The position numbers and the translations under genes were made by a program. This document shows, piece after piece, positions 7,429 through 14,838 of a DNA stretch of 34,074 nt. The notes beneath the pieces were generated by a model. That model saw only the letters and a program-made list of their open reading frames with translations, was not told the DNA's origin and searched no databases. Source of the DNA: Candidatus Brachybacterium merdavium. GTDB lineage: Bacteria > Actinomycetota > Actinomycetes > Actinomycetales > Dermabacteraceae. Location: positions 1-34,074 of the forward strand of contig DWZH01000064.1 in the NCBI GenBank assembly GCA_019118275.1. The letters run 5' to 3'. Numbering within the stretch: position 1 is the first letter of the stretch; the number at the start of each line of letters is the position of its first letter.

Positions 7429-7457
7429 ACGCTAATCGGCAGGGTGTGCCCCCGCAA
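7429..7457 (-). promoter_or_regulatory. Candidate promoter of the mesX-mesD operon
   Basis: On the minus strand TTGCGG (7452-7457) and TAGCGT (7429-7434) are separated by 17 bases, the ideal spacing for the housekeeping sigma factor. Each hexamer matches the consensus at three of six positions, so the call is modest. Confidence 0.35.
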
Positions 7458-7478
7458 GTTATGACTCGAGGTGTTAAC
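7458..7478. promoter_or_regulatory. Dyad next to the -35 element, candidate operator
   Basis: The 21-base element has symmetric positions GTTA-N2-AC-N5-GT-N2-TAAC and directly abuts the candidate -35 hexamer. It is more A/T-rich than its surroundings. The position fits an activator or repressor site, but the regulator is unknown and no second copy was noticed in the window. Confidence 0.35.
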
Positions 7479-7583
7479 AAAGCAGCCGTTTCGCGCCTCC
7501 GGGGCCGCCGCCGTGGCAGTCGGCCGCAGCCGTGCCGGGCCGCGCTCGACGATGGGTGTCACGACGTGGCCGCAGACCAGAAC

Positions 7584-7615
7584 AGCCCGGCACCAGGGGG
7601 AACCGGTGCCGGGCT
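7584..7615 (-). terminator. Terminator hairpin after tRNA-Pro
   Basis: A perfect 11-bp stem (AGCCCGGCACC and its complement) with a 10-base loop lies about 28 bases beyond the 3' end of the minus-strand tRNA. It separates the tRNA from the mesX-mesD promoter region. The remaining bases of 7479-7643 show no gene. Confidence 0.65.
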
Positions 7616-7640
7616 GCATCCTGTGATCGCGCGGATCTGA

Positions 7641-7717
<77 letters not shown>

Positions 7718-7764
7718 GTGGGACCACGCACTGCGGGTCACCGAGTGACGACTTTAGCAGGTGA

Positions 7765-8706
7765 TCAGACCTGCTTGCTCGCCCGTCCCCGGCCTCGGGG
7801 GCGCAACGTGAGCAAGGTCGCCTCCGGCGGCGTGAACAGACGATAGTTCGAATAGGGGCTGGCACCGAGCCCCGCGCTGACGTTCAGCGGCACGCCGTCC
7901 CAGTCCGACAGCCCCCGGGCCTGGGAACGCGGCAGATCGCAGTTGGTCACCAGCGCTCCGACCCCCGGCAGCCGCAGCTGACCGCCGTGCGTGTGCCCGG
8001 CCAGGATCAGCTCCGAGCCGTCGGCCACGAAGGCATCCAGCACGCGCCGGTAGGGGGCGTGCGCCACCCCCAGGTTCAGCACCATGCCGTGCTCGGGTTC
8101 GGCGGTGGCGAGCGGGGCCGGGAACTGGTCGCGCTCCAAGTGCGGATCGTCCACCCCCGCCAGGCGCACCTGCAGCCCGCCCAGCTCGATCGTCGCCCGC
8201 GTGTTGGTCAGGTCCTTCCAGCCGAACTCGCTCAGCCGGCGCGCGAGCAGCGGGGTCGGCAGCTCCAGGTCGCGCTCCTCGGTCATGCTCGCCGGGCGCG
8301 GATCGGGCAGGAAGTAGCGCAGAGGGTTCTTGGGCCCGGGCTCGTACATGTCGTTGGAGCCCATCACGAAGGCTCCGGGCCGACGCAGCAGCGGCTCCAG
8401 CGCCCGGGCCAGCACCGGCACCGCCGCTGCGGAGGCGACGTTGTCTCCGGTGTCGATCACCAGATGGGGGCGCAGCGACGCCAGGTGCCGCAGAAAGGCC
8501 AGCTTGCGCTCCTGCTCGGGCAGCAGGTGGATGTCGCTGATGTGCAGCACCCGCTGTGTGCGCGCGCCGGGCGGCAGGATGTCCAGCTCCACCTCGCGCA
8601 CGGTGTAGCAATGGATCTCGACGTGGCGCGCCCAGATGTGGGCACCGGCTGCGGCACCGGCGCCGACCAGGCCCACTGCGGCCGCGGCGGCGGTGATCGC
8701 GCGCAC
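7765..8706 (-). CDS. Calcineurin-like metallophosphoesterase
   Basis: This 313-residue protein has the full set of two-metal phosphoesterase motifs: Asp58-x-His60 (SDIH), GDN at 87-89, GSND at 116-119 supplying Asn, His216 (VAHAP) and GHTHGG at 237-242. The N-terminus is a short hydrophobic Ala/Gly stretch (about 5-22), probably a membrane anchor or signal segment. It starts at a GTG one base after the stop of the PASTA penicillin-binding protein gene, so the two form an operon. The same pair is adjacent in M. tuberculosis (ponA2 and Rv3683). YkuE-type relatives act at the membrane, and the link with a cell-wall synthase suggests an envelope role, but the substrate is unknown. Confidence 0.9.
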   Translation of the reverse strand: MRAITAAAAAVGLVGAGAAAGAHIWARHVEIHCYTVREVELDILPPGARTQRVLHISDIHLLPEQERKLAFLRHLASLRPHLVIDTGDNVASAAAVPVLARALEPLLRRPGAFVMGSNDMYEPGPKNPLRYFLPDPRPASMTEERDLELPTPLLARRLSEFGWKDLTNTRATIELGGLQVRLAGVDDPHLERDQFPAPLATAEPEHGMVLNLGVAHAPYRRVLDAFVADGSELILAGHTHGGQLRLPGVGALVTNCDLPRSQARGLSDWDGVPLNVSAGLGASPYSNYRLFTPPEATLLTLRPRGRGRASKQV

Positions 8707-8707
8707 C

Positions 8708-11107
8708 TCAGCCCCGACCGGAGGACTGGCGGATGGTGACCGTCCGGCCCTCGGGCAGGTCGGTGCCCGCGGCGGGATCGGTCCCGATCACGTACCACTG
8801 GTCCACCGAGTCGTGGGACTCCTGCTCCACCTCGACGTCGTAGCCGGCGGCCTCCACCGCGGCCTGAGCCTCGGAGAGCACCATCCCGCTGACATCGGGG
8901 ACCGTTCCCTCCTCGACCGCATCGGACTCTTCGACCTCAGAGCGGTCCGGTTCGGCGGGGAAGGGCTCGCTGGGCAGGTCCTCGTGGGCGCGGGTCATGA
9001 AGTCCTGCCAGGTGGGCAGGGAGACCGTGTTGCCCCACACGCTGCCGCTGCGCAGGTAGGTGTCGCCGACCTGGAAGTTGCCCGGGCGGACGTTGCCCTG
9101 CGGGTGGCCGAACCACACGGCGGTGGACATCTGCCGGGTGAAGCCCACGTACCAGGTGTGGAACTGGCTGCCCGAGGTGCCGGTCTTGCCGCCGGCGGGA
9201 TGGCCGTCGATGGTCTTGCCCTTGCCGGTGGCGCGCGGGTCCTCCAGGTCCTGCTCGAGCACCCAGGCCATGGCGTCGGCGTCCTCCTTGTCCATCGCCT
9301 GCTCGCACTCGGGGCCGGAGATGGGCATCGGCTCGCCGTCGCGATCGATCACCTCGGTGACCGCCTGCGGACGGCAGTAGGTGCCCTCCGCCGCGAAGGT
9401 GGCGTAGGCGCTGGCCATGTCCAGGGCGGAGATGCGCAGCTCACCCAGCACCACCACGGACGGTGCCAGCTCAGTGCCGTACATATCCGCGATGGACATG
9501 TCCCAGGTGTCGGAGTCGTAGGGGTTGTAGGTCGCCGGGATCGCGCCGATCTCCCGCGCGCCGTCGGCGATGTCGCACAGGTCCAGCTGGCGGGCCATGT
9601 TGGCGTAGCTGGTGTTGATCGAGAACTTGGTCGAGTTCAGCACCGACTCCATCGGGGAGATGGGGACCGAGACCGCGTTGTCGGGGTTGTATCCGGGGTT
9701 CTCGCGCCAGCGTCCGTGATTCAGGCAGTGGGCGGGGAAGGTGGCCATCGTCTCGCGCGAGGTGGAGACGCGGTCGTGGATGGACTTGCCGCTGGTGAGC
9801 CACTCCTTCAGCACGAAGGGCTTGAAGGTCGAGCCGACCGGGAAGCCGGAGGAGCCGCCCAGTGCCTGCGGCACATTGAAGTTGATGGCCGATTCGCCGG
9901 GTTCCGAATCCTCGTAGGGGTTGAAGGTCCGGTTCTGCGCCATCGTCAGGATCTCGCCCGTGCCCGGCTCGACCGTGACGATCGAATGCCCGAAGCCGTG
10001 CTCCGCGTCACCGGGGACCTTCTCCTGCAGGATCTCCTCGGCCGTGGACTGCAGCTCCGGGTCCAGCGAGGTGCGGATGGTCAGCCCCCCGCCGTAGAGC
10101 AGTTTGCGCCGCTCCTCGAGGGTGGGGGCGAACTCCGGGTCGTTGAGCAGGGTGCGGGTGACGTAGTCGCAGAAGAAGCCGCTGCCCCCGGCGTCGGCGC
10201 AGCCGGCCCGGACGTTCTGGACATTGAGCATGTCCTCGACGGGGCGGGAGGTGTACTCCTCCAGCTCCTCCTCGGAGATGTAGCCCTCACGGTGCATCGT
10301 GGTCAGCACCTCGTTGCGGCGCTTCTCGCCGTTCTCCGGGTTGGCGACCGGATCGTAGTAGTTGGGGCCGTTGGTGATCCCGGCCAGCATCGCAGCCTCG
10401 CCCGGATCGAGGTCCGCGGCGCTCTTGGAGTAGTAGTGCTGGGCGGCGGTCTCCACCCCGTACTGCGAGGGTCCGAACTGGGAGACGTTGAGGTAAGCGC
10501 CCAGGATCTCGTCCTTGGACCACTGCTTCTCCAGCGAGATCGCCAGCTTCGCCTCGCGCAGCTTGCGGCCGTAGCTCTGCTCGGTGGCGGCGTTGATGTC
10601 GTCCTGGTCGCCGCGCTGGACGGCGTCCATCAGCAGGGCGTTCTTCACGTACTGCTGGGTGAGGGTCGAGCCGCCCTGGGTGTCGCTGGTGACGGCGTTG
10701 TTGGCCAGAGCGCGCAGGGTGCCGCGCACGTCCACGCCGCCGTGCTCGTAGAAGCGGTGGTCCTCGACCGCCTGCACCGCGTGCTGCATGTGGGGCGAGA
10801 TCTCGTCGAGCGGGACCATGATGCGGTTCTCGGTGTAGAAGGTGGCCAGCAGGGAACCGTCGGCGGCCTCGATCCGGCTGGCCTCGTTCAGCGGCTCGAC
10901 CTCGAGCTCGCTCGGGTAGGACTCGAACAGCGCCACGCCGTCCTCGGCGACGGCCGAGCTCGCCGAGACCGCCGGTAGGAAGAAGGCGGCCAGCAGCACA
11001 CCGCCCAGCGCAGAGACCGCGATCATGCCCAGCAGGAGATACAGCGACTGTGCCACGGCGACCGGGAGCGAGCGCGCCGGTTCGGGTGAAGACGGAGTTC
11101 GGGCCAT
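8708..11107 (-). CDS. ponA2: Bifunctional penicillin-binding protein (transglycosylase/transpeptidase) with PASTA domain
   Basis: This class A PBP has 799 residues. Order: short cytoplasmic tail; membrane segment (about 17-48); GT51 glycosyltransferase domain with VEDHRFYEHGGVD (catalytic Glu near 115) and GGSTLTQQYVKN; transpeptidase domain with SxxK in GSTFKPF (Ser near 425), an S-x-N motif in KFSINTSYAN and KTGT near residue 640; and one C-terminal PASTA domain (about 735-795). It polymerises lipid II and cross-links peptidoglycan outside the membrane. Its divergent pairing with a WhiB gene and downstream metallophosphoesterase match mycobacterial ponA2, hence the symbol. A TAGTGT hexamer six bases before the ATG suggests a leaderless mRNA. 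No key motif is missing. Confidence 0.95.
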   Translation of the reverse strand: MARTPSSPEPARSLPVAVAQSLYLLLGMIAVSALGGVLLAAFFLPAVSASSAVAEDGVALFESYPSELEVEPLNEASRIEAADGSLLATFYTENRIMVPLDEISPHMQHAVQAVEDHRFYEHGGVDVRGTLRALANNAVTSDTQGGSTLTQQYVKNALLMDAVQRGDQDDINAATEQSYGRKLREAKLAISLEKQWSKDEILGAYLNVSQFGPSQYGVETAAQHYYSKSAADLDPGEAAMLAGITNGPNYYDPVANPENGEKRRNEVLTTMHREGYISEEELEEYTSRPVEDMLNVQNVRAGCADAGGSGFFCDYVTRTLLNDPEFAPTLEERRKLLYGGGLTIRTSLDPELQSTAEEILQEKVPGDAEHGFGHSIVTVEPGTGEILTMAQNRTFNPYEDSEPGESAINFNVPQALGGSSGFPVGSTFKPFVLKEWLTSGKSIHDRVSTSRETMATFPAHCLNHGRWRENPGYNPDNAVSVPISPMESVLNSTKFSINTSYANMARQLDLCDIADGAREIGAIPATYNPYDSDTWDMSIADMYGTELAPSVVVLGELRISALDMASAYATFAAEGTYCRPQAVTEVIDRDGEPMPISGPECEQAMDKEDADAMAWVLEQDLEDPRATGKGKTIDGHPAGGKTGTSGSQFHTWYVGFTRQMSTAVWFGHPQGNVRPGNFQVGDTYLRSGSVWGNTVSLPTWQDFMTRAHEDLPSEPFPAEPDRSEVEESDAVEEGTVPDVSGMVLSEAQAAVEAAGYDVEVEQESHDSVDQWYVIGTDPAAGTDLPEGRTVTIRQSSGRG

Positions 11108-11113
11108 GCTCCA

Positions 11114-11142
11114 ACACTACGGCGGCGAAGGGTGCCGTTCCA
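11114..11142 (-). promoter_or_regulatory. Candidate leaderless promoter of the PBP gene
   Basis: On the minus strand TGGAAC (11137-11142) and TAGTGT (11114-11119) are 17 bases apart. The -10 hexamer ends six bases before the ATG at 11107, so transcription would begin at or next to the start codon. The only GGAG is too close to the ATG to act as a ribosome site, which supports a leaderless message. Confidence 0.45.
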
Positions 11143-11315
11143 TGAACCAGGCCACGCGTCGGAGAATCGTCACGAAGGCGATACCTGCCGAGTGCGCGGT
11201 GCTGGGGCGGAGCGTGGGCGGCGGGGGCCGGGCCGTGAGCCCGAGAAGGCCGGCTCGGGAGGCTGTCGTGAGGCCGAGAGGCCTGGTCCGGGAGGCTGGG
11301 GTCGGCCGGGACGTG

Positions 11316-11384
11316 GAGCCGACGCGGGCCGGGCCGGGGAGCCGACGCGGGCCGGGCCGGGGAGCCGATGCGGGCCGGGCAGGT
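11316..11384. repeat. 23-bp tandem repeat, about three copies
   Basis: The unit reads GAGCCGACGCGGGCC followed by GGGCCGGG. Copies at 11316-11338 and 11339-11361 are identical. A third at 11362-11384 has one change (GATGC) and a divergent end. No coding function is apparent. Confidence 0.8.
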
Positions 11385-11455
11385 GGGGCCTGCGTGGCCC
11401 GACCGCCGGGGAGGTCACCCGCGACCGCTCCGCGTGGCGACCAGGAAGCACTCCC

Positions 11456-11497
11456 GAATTCCACTTCGACGGGCATGCCGCCTCGAAAGTGGAATTC
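11456..11497. repeat. Long inverted repeat with nested palindrome upstream of whiB4
   Basis: The arms GAATTCCACTT-CGA (from 11456) and TCGA-AAGTGGAATTC (to 11497) pair over 14 bases with one extra base. Between them lies a second palindrome, GGCATGCC (11472-11479). The arms are A/T-richer than the surroundings. The element sits about 55 bases upstream of the predicted whiB -35. It could be an operator, a transcription barrier between the divergent genes or a remnant of a small mobile repeat. Confidence 0.6.
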
Positions 11498-11551
11498 GAG
11501 GGGCTCGCCATGTAGGCCAGCCCCTCGTCGGCGGTGTTTCAGACGATCGTT

Positions 11552-11580
11552 TTGCACTGTGGCGTGGGTCTCCTTACAGT
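11552..11580 (+). promoter_or_regulatory. Candidate promoter of whiB4
   Basis: TTGCAC (11552-11557) and TACAGT (11575-11580) are separated by exactly 17 bases, each matching the housekeeping consensus at four of six positions. The predicted leader is about 37 bases and contains the AAGGGG ribosome site of the WhiB gene. Confidence 0.55.
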
Positions 11581-11623
11581 GAGGAGACGAACGGGTCGAC
11601 GACGATTCGAAGGGGTGACGTTC

Positions 11624-11926
11624 ATGACCATCGGGCTGAATTCCATCACCGAGGACCAGAGTTGGGCCGCACGCGGGGCCTGCGTGAGCATGGACCCGGA
11701 CGGGTTCTTCGTGCAGGGCGCCGAACAGAATCGGGCGAAGACGACCTGCGTGGCCTGCCCCGTCAAGACGGAATGTCTGGCCGACGCCTTGGACAATCGC
11801 ATCGACTTCGGGGTGTGGGGCGGGATGACCGAGCGGGAGCGGCGGCGTCTGCTGCGCCGCCATCCTCATGTGACCGACTGGGCGGCCGCGCTGCGCCACG
11901 CCGCCCAGCCCGCGGTGGGGAGCTGA
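11624..11926 (+). CDS. whiB4: WhiB-family iron-sulfur regulator, WhiB4-like
   Basis: This 100-residue protein has the four cysteines that hold the 4Fe-4S cluster: Cys20, Cys42, Cys45 and Cys51 in the pattern C-x21-C-x2-C-x5-C. The turn GVWGG (63-67) and a basic segment, RERRRLLRRH, follow. The sequence around FFVQGAEQNRAK and DALDNRIDFGVWGGMTE resembles mycobacterial WhiB4, an oxygen- and redox-responsive regulator. Being divergent from the PASTA-PBP gene, as in M. tuberculosis, strengthens that. The ATG at 11624 was chosen because AAGGGG lies seven bases upstream and the protein then begins like its relatives; the longer open frame from 11534 starts upstream of the predicted promoter. WhiB proteins bind DNA or partner sigma factors in the cytoplasm. 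Confidence 0.9.
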   Translation: MTIGLNSITEDQSWAARGACVSMDPDGFFVQGAEQNRAKTTCVACPVKTECLADALDNRIDFGVWGGMTERERRRLLRRHPHVTDWAAALRHAAQPAVGS

Positions 11927-12022
11927 TCGGCGGGGCCGACGGGGCGCGAGCTTGCCGGGGGCCGGCGAGGTCGTGCTGGTGCCGGGCCCCTGGCGAAGCC
12001 CCGGCGTGTCGGGGCGGAGCGG

Positions 12023-12028
12023 TAGGCT
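12023..12028 (+). promoter_or_regulatory. Candidate -10 of a leaderless DUF4177 transcript
   Basis: TAGGCT ends six bases before the ATG at 12035, the arrangement typical of leaderless actinomycete genes. No convincing ribosome site precedes that ATG. A -35 element is not clear. Confidence 0.35.
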
Positions 12029-12034
12029 CGTGGT

Positions 12035-12205
12035 ATGAGCACTTACACGCGCTGGGAGTACCTGACCGTACCGCTGGTGATCCACGCCACCAAGCAGATC
12101 CTCGACAACTACGGCGACGAGGGCTGGGAGCTGGTGCAGGTGGTTCCGGGCCCCAACCCGGAGAACCTGGTCGCCTACCTCAAGCGCCCTCTCGGCGAGG
12201 CCTGA
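12035..12205 (+). CDS. DUF4177 small protein
   Basis: The 56-residue product begins MSTYTRWEYLTVPLVIHATK and contains GDEGWELVQVVPGPN. The pattern WEY...LN/LD..G.EGWELV is characteristic of DUF4177, a small beta-rich domain of unknown function. It lies four bases before the RidA gene. A DUF4177-type small gene beside the RidA gene is also known in mycobacteria (Rv3678A and Rv3678c), so co-expression is likely. There are no cysteines, membrane segments or catalytic motifs. The start is fixed by the -10-like TAGGCT six bases upstream, and the length is normal for the family. Confidence 0.85.
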   Translation: MSTYTRWEYLTVPLVIHATKQILDNYGDEGWELVQVVPGPNPENLVAYLKRPLGEA

Positions 12206-12209
12206 GTCG

Positions 12210-12734
12210 ATGGCCGACGACGTGGATGGGCCGGCACCGGGTGAAGCACTCGCCTCCCGGGTCCGCGCCCGCCTGAGCGAGCTGGGTCGGGAGCTTCCGA
12301 CGGTCGCGGCGCCCGTGGCCGCCTACGTGCCGGCCGTGAGGACCGGCAGGTACGTGCAGACCTCGGGGCAGCTGCCCTTCGTCGACGGCGCCCTGCCGGC
12401 CACCGGGAAGGTCGGCGCCGAGGTCTCCCTGGAACAGGCCGCCGAGCTCGCCGTCCTGAGCTGCCTCAACGCCCTGGCCGCGATCGAGGCCGTCGCCGGC
12501 AGCTTGGACCGGGTGGTCTCGGTGGTCAAGGTGACCGGCTATGTCGCCTCCGCTCCCGACTTCACAGCCCAGCCCGCAGTGATCAACGGTGCCAGCGAAC
12601 TGCTGGGGGAGGTCTTCGGCCAGGCCGCAGCGCACTCGCGGGCCGCGGTCGGCGTGGCCGTGCTGCCCCTGGATGCGCCGGTGGAGCTCGACCTGCTGGT
12701 CGAGCTGGCGGACGACGATGCCACACGCTCATGA
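12210..12734 (+). CDS. RidA/YjgF family protein
   Basis: This 174-residue protein belongs to the RidA superfamily of trimeric enzymes that hydrolyse reactive enamine/imine intermediates. The fold is suggested by YVQTSGQLPFVDG (about 48-60), the VVKVTGYVAS strand and the substrate-binding arginine Arg144 in AHSRAAVGVAVLP. The N-terminal 25 residues are longer than in E. coli RidA, as in the actinomycete subgroup, and imine deaminase activity has not been shown for every subgroup. The ATG at 12210 follows the DUF4177 stop by four bases, with GGCGAGG upstream. The following metallo-hydrolase gene is 59 bases away, so the three probably form an operon. Confidence 0.92.
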   Translation: MADDVDGPAPGEALASRVRARLSELGRELPTVAAPVAAYVPAVRTGRYVQTSGQLPFVDGALPATGKVGAEVSLEQAAELAVLSCLNALAAIEAVAGSLDRVVSVVKVTGYVASAPDFTAQPAVINGASELLGEVFGQAAAHSRAAVGVAVLPLDAPVELDLLVELADDDATRS

Positions 12735-12793
12735 GGGCGCCCGCGCCCTCGAGCGCCGCCCCCGTGACCGATCAGGCGTGAGCAGGTGAGTCG

Positions 12794-13612
12794 GTGAGCG
12801 AGAACGACGCCGTCCGTGAGCCCACAGCGCCGAGCGTCGAGCTGATCTCGGTGCGCGCGGACAATCCGGGCCCGATGACGCTGGAGGGCACCAACTCCTA
12901 TGTGGTGCGCGACGGCGATCAAACCTGGGTCATCGACCCCGGCCCCAAGGACCCCGAGCACCTCGCCGAGCTGCTGATGACCTGCGGTGACACCCGCCCG
13001 ATGGGGGTGCTGGTCACCCATCACCACCTCGACCACGCGGCCGGGGCCGCCACCCTGGCCCGCCAGTTCGCCGCCCGCAGCGGCACCGAGGTGCCCCTGT
13101 GGGCCGCGGACCAGAGCGCTGTGCCGGGCTCTCGCCCCCTGCCCTCGACGCTCGTCGGCGACCTCGGCACCGTCGCCCACGTCATCCACCTGTCCGGCCA
13201 CACCTCCGACTCCGTGGGCGTGCTGGTCGACGGTGGACGCATGCTGACCGGCGACACCCTGCTGGGCGGCTCCTCGACCGTGATCGTGCCCGACGACGGC
13301 GGTTCGCTGGGGGAGTACCTGCAGTCGCTGTCGATCCTGCGGGCGATGGCGATCGACGGGCGGATCGGATCGATCCATCCCGGCCACGGAGTGGCCTACG
13401 ATTCCCCGCTGGACGCCCTCGAGGCGATCGAGACGGCCCTGGCCCACCGACGGGAGCGGATCGAACAGGTGCGCCGGGCCCGCACCGCCGGTGTGCTCAC
13501 CCTGGACAGGCTGCTGCGCACTGTCTACGGCACCGAGCTGCCGCCCGCGCTGGAGGAAGCGGCCCGCTGGAACCTGCGCGCCACCCTGGAGCATCTCGCC
13601 GAGGAGGGCTGA
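12794..13612 (+). CDS. Metallo-beta-lactamase-fold hydrolase (LACTB2-like)
   Basis: This 272-residue protein has all the metal ligands of the fold: THHHLDHAAG with His76, His78, Asp80 and His81, then His136 (LSGHTSD), Asp154 (TGDTLLGG) and His198 (HPGHG). The C-terminal 60 residues (RRERIEQVRRARTAGVLTL onward) form the small helical/winged domain typical of the LACTB2 group, some of which are RNA endonucleases; others are uncharacterised hydrolases. It starts at a GTG at 12794 just after a GAGCAGGTGAG-type purine stretch. It follows the RidA gene and precedes a divergently oriented crp, the same order as Rv3678c-Rv3677c-Rv3676 in M. tuberculosis. No secretion signal is visible. Confidence 0.9.
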   Translation: MSENDAVREPTAPSVELISVRADNPGPMTLEGTNSYVVRDGDQTWVIDPGPKDPEHLAELLMTCGDTRPMGVLVTHHHLDHAAGAATLARQFAARSGTEVPLWAADQSAVPGSRPLPSTLVGDLGTVAHVIHLSGHTSDSVGVLVDGGRMLTGDTLLGGSSTVIVPDDGGSLGEYLQSLSILRAMAIDGRIGSIHPGHGVAYDSPLDALEAIETALAHRRERIEQVRRARTAGVLTLDRLLRTVYGTELPPALEEAARWNLRATLEHLAEEG

Positions 13613-13993
13613 CCGGCTCCGTGCAGGTGCTGTTGTGAGCGCCACCGACCCAGGTGCGGCTCCACAGCGCACAAGATCGTCCCGGTCGGGTCCGTGGCCC
13701 GGTCGGCCTCGTGGCCCGGTCGGCTCGTGGCGCCGGCCGCGGCGCGTCTGCGACCGGGCGCGCCAGGTGGCCACGGCGATGACCAGACCCCCGGCCTCTG
13801 CCGGGTTCGGCGGAGGGCGGGGGTCCGTTCGAGGTGCTGAAAGGTGCTGCGGGGCCGGGACCGGGGACGACGTGCCACCGGGCCCACCGGGCCCACCGGG
13901 CCGGGACCGGGGACGGCGTGCCACCGGGCGGGGCCGAGCTGCGGCGGGCGCAACGGCGTATGAACCCGGCGACGTGCTCAGCGGTGCATGGTG
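13613..13993. other. 381-bp convergent intergenic region with short repeats, no gene seen
   Basis: The stretch lies between two converging genes (the metallo-hydrolase and crp). It contains two copies of CGTGGCCCGGTCGGC (13693-13707 and 13710-13724), a 32-base direct repeat (13852-13883 and 13898-13929) and CCACCGGGC units between them. Apparent frames are low-complexity Gly/Pro/Arg strings. No clear terminator hairpin with a tail was identified. Confidence 0.5.
13852..13929. repeat. 32-bp direct repeat flanking 9-bp repeats
   Basis: Copies at 13852-13883 and 13898-13929 differ by one base. Both begin GGGCCGGGACCGGGGACG and end in CCACCGGGC. The 9-base unit CCACCGGGC is repeated three times in tandem at 13875-13901 and once more at 13921-13929. 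Confidence 0.8.
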
Positions 13994-14671
13994 TCAGCGG
14001 GCGCGGCGGCGCAGGCGCTCCACATCCATCAGGAGCACGGCGCGAGCCTCCAGCCGGATCCAGCCGCGCGAGGCGAAGTCCGCCAGGGCCTTGTTGACGG
14101 TCTCGCGGGAGGCGCCGACCAGCTGGGCCAGCTCCTCCTGGGTGAGGCCGTGGGCGACCATCACACCGTCATCGGTCTGGCGGCCGAAGCGCTGCGCGAG
14201 ATCGAGGATGTTCTTGGCCACGCGGCCGGGGACGTCGGCGAAGACCAGGTCCGCAAGGGACTCATTGGTCTTGCGCAGGCGGCGGGCGAGGGAGGCCAGC
14301 AGGTGTCGACCCACCTCGGGACGCTGGGCGAGCACTCGGTACAGGTCCTGCTGGGACAGCGAGTACAGGGTGCTCTCGGCGACCACGGTGGCGGTCGCGT
14401 TGCGCGGGGCCGGGTCGAACAGGGCCAGCTCGCCGATGGTCTCACCGGGGCCGAGCACCGCGAGCAGATTCTCGCGACCGTCTCCCGAGGCGTGGCCCAC
14501 CTTGACCTTGCCGGAGCCGATGATGAACAGGCGATCGCCGGGATCGCCCTCGCGGAAGATGATCGCGCTGCGGTGATAGTCCTCCTGCTTCATCGACGCC
14601 AGCACGGCCTGCTTGCCGTCCTCGTCGAGCGCAGCGAACAGTGGCGACGACCGTACGATGTTCTCGTCCAC
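13994..14671 (-). CDS. crp: Crp/Fnr-family cAMP-responsive transcription regulator
   Basis: The 225-residue protein has a cyclic-nucleotide-binding beta barrel (about 10-115) with the phosphate-binding motif GELALFDPAPR (80-90). A dimerisation helix follows and then a winged helix-turn-helix (LTQEELAQLVGASRETVNKA, about 176-195). Length and sequence, including DVPGRVAKNILDLAQRFG and ALADFASRGWIRLE, closely follow M. tuberculosis Crp (Rv3676) and corynebacterial GlxR, global cAMP-dependent regulators. The start is a GTG at 14671 with a perfect AGGAGG site; the frame stays open upstream but adds only non-homologous residues. It is divergent from nth, as in mycobacteria. Confidence 0.94.
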   Translation of the reverse strand: MDENIVRSSPLFAALDEDGKQAVLASMKQEDYHRSAIIFREGDPGDRLFIIGSGKVKVGHASGDGRENLLAVLGPGETIGELALFDPAPRNATATVVAESTLYSLSQQDLYRVLAQRPEVGRHLLASLARRLRKTNESLADLVFADVPGRVAKNILDLAQRFGRQTDDGVMVAHGLTQEELAQLVGASRETVNKALADFASRGWIRLEARAVLLMDVERLRRRAR

Positions 14672-14838
14672 GGAACCTCCTGATGGTGGGGCCCCGGGCA
14701 TCCGGGGCCGTGCTGTGCTACCCATTGTGACTGATCCGATGCCCGGACGAATCCAGGTGCGCACAGTCACATGATGTCGAAACACTATCGCGACTGCCAG
14801 GCGGAGGCCTGTCAATCACTCTCGGAGGAGCGCTCGAG
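14672..14838. promoter_or_regulatory. Divergent promoter region between crp and nth
   Basis: The 167 bases must hold both promoters, but neither has convincing hexamers. Two half-sites of the Crp consensus occur: TGTGA at about 14726-14730 and TCACA at about 14767-14771. They are too far apart to form one TGTGA-N6-TCACA site, so Crp autoregulation is only a possibility. The AGGAGG of crp and the GGAGGAG of nth lie at the two ends. Confidence 0.35.

Larger units (their letters stand above)
11143..11551. other. Divergent intergenic region between PBP and WhiB genes, no gene seen
   Basis: This roughly 400-base stretch lies between the two divergent promoters. Apparent frames on both strands are low-complexity Gly/Pro/Arg/Ala strings without domain features. 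It holds a 23-base tandem repeat (11316-11384) and a long nested inverted repeat (11456-11497), listed separately. The length is large for two divergent genes and suggests extra regulation or repeat expansion. Confidence 0.5.

Noticed and set aside
7320..7478. SAM riboswitch upstream of the methionine operon
   Set aside because: Expected because of the pathway, but no SAM-I, SAM-II or SAM-IV core motifs were found.
8636..10978. Plus-strand open frame of 780 codons
   Set aside because: It is antisense to the PASTA penicillin-binding protein, which has every catalytic motif.
11117..12085. Minus-strand open frame across the whiB region
   Set aside because: It is a shadow of the WhiB gene and repeat-rich intergenic DNA. 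The plus-strand frame has the four conserved cysteines.
13852..13929. CRISPR-like array
   Set aside because: The repeats are GC-rich direct and tandem copies without regular unique spacers, and no cas gene is present.
14725..14771. Crp operator between crp and nth
   Set aside because: Only isolated TGTGA and TCACA half-sites are present, about 40 bases apart; no complete 16-base dyad exists.
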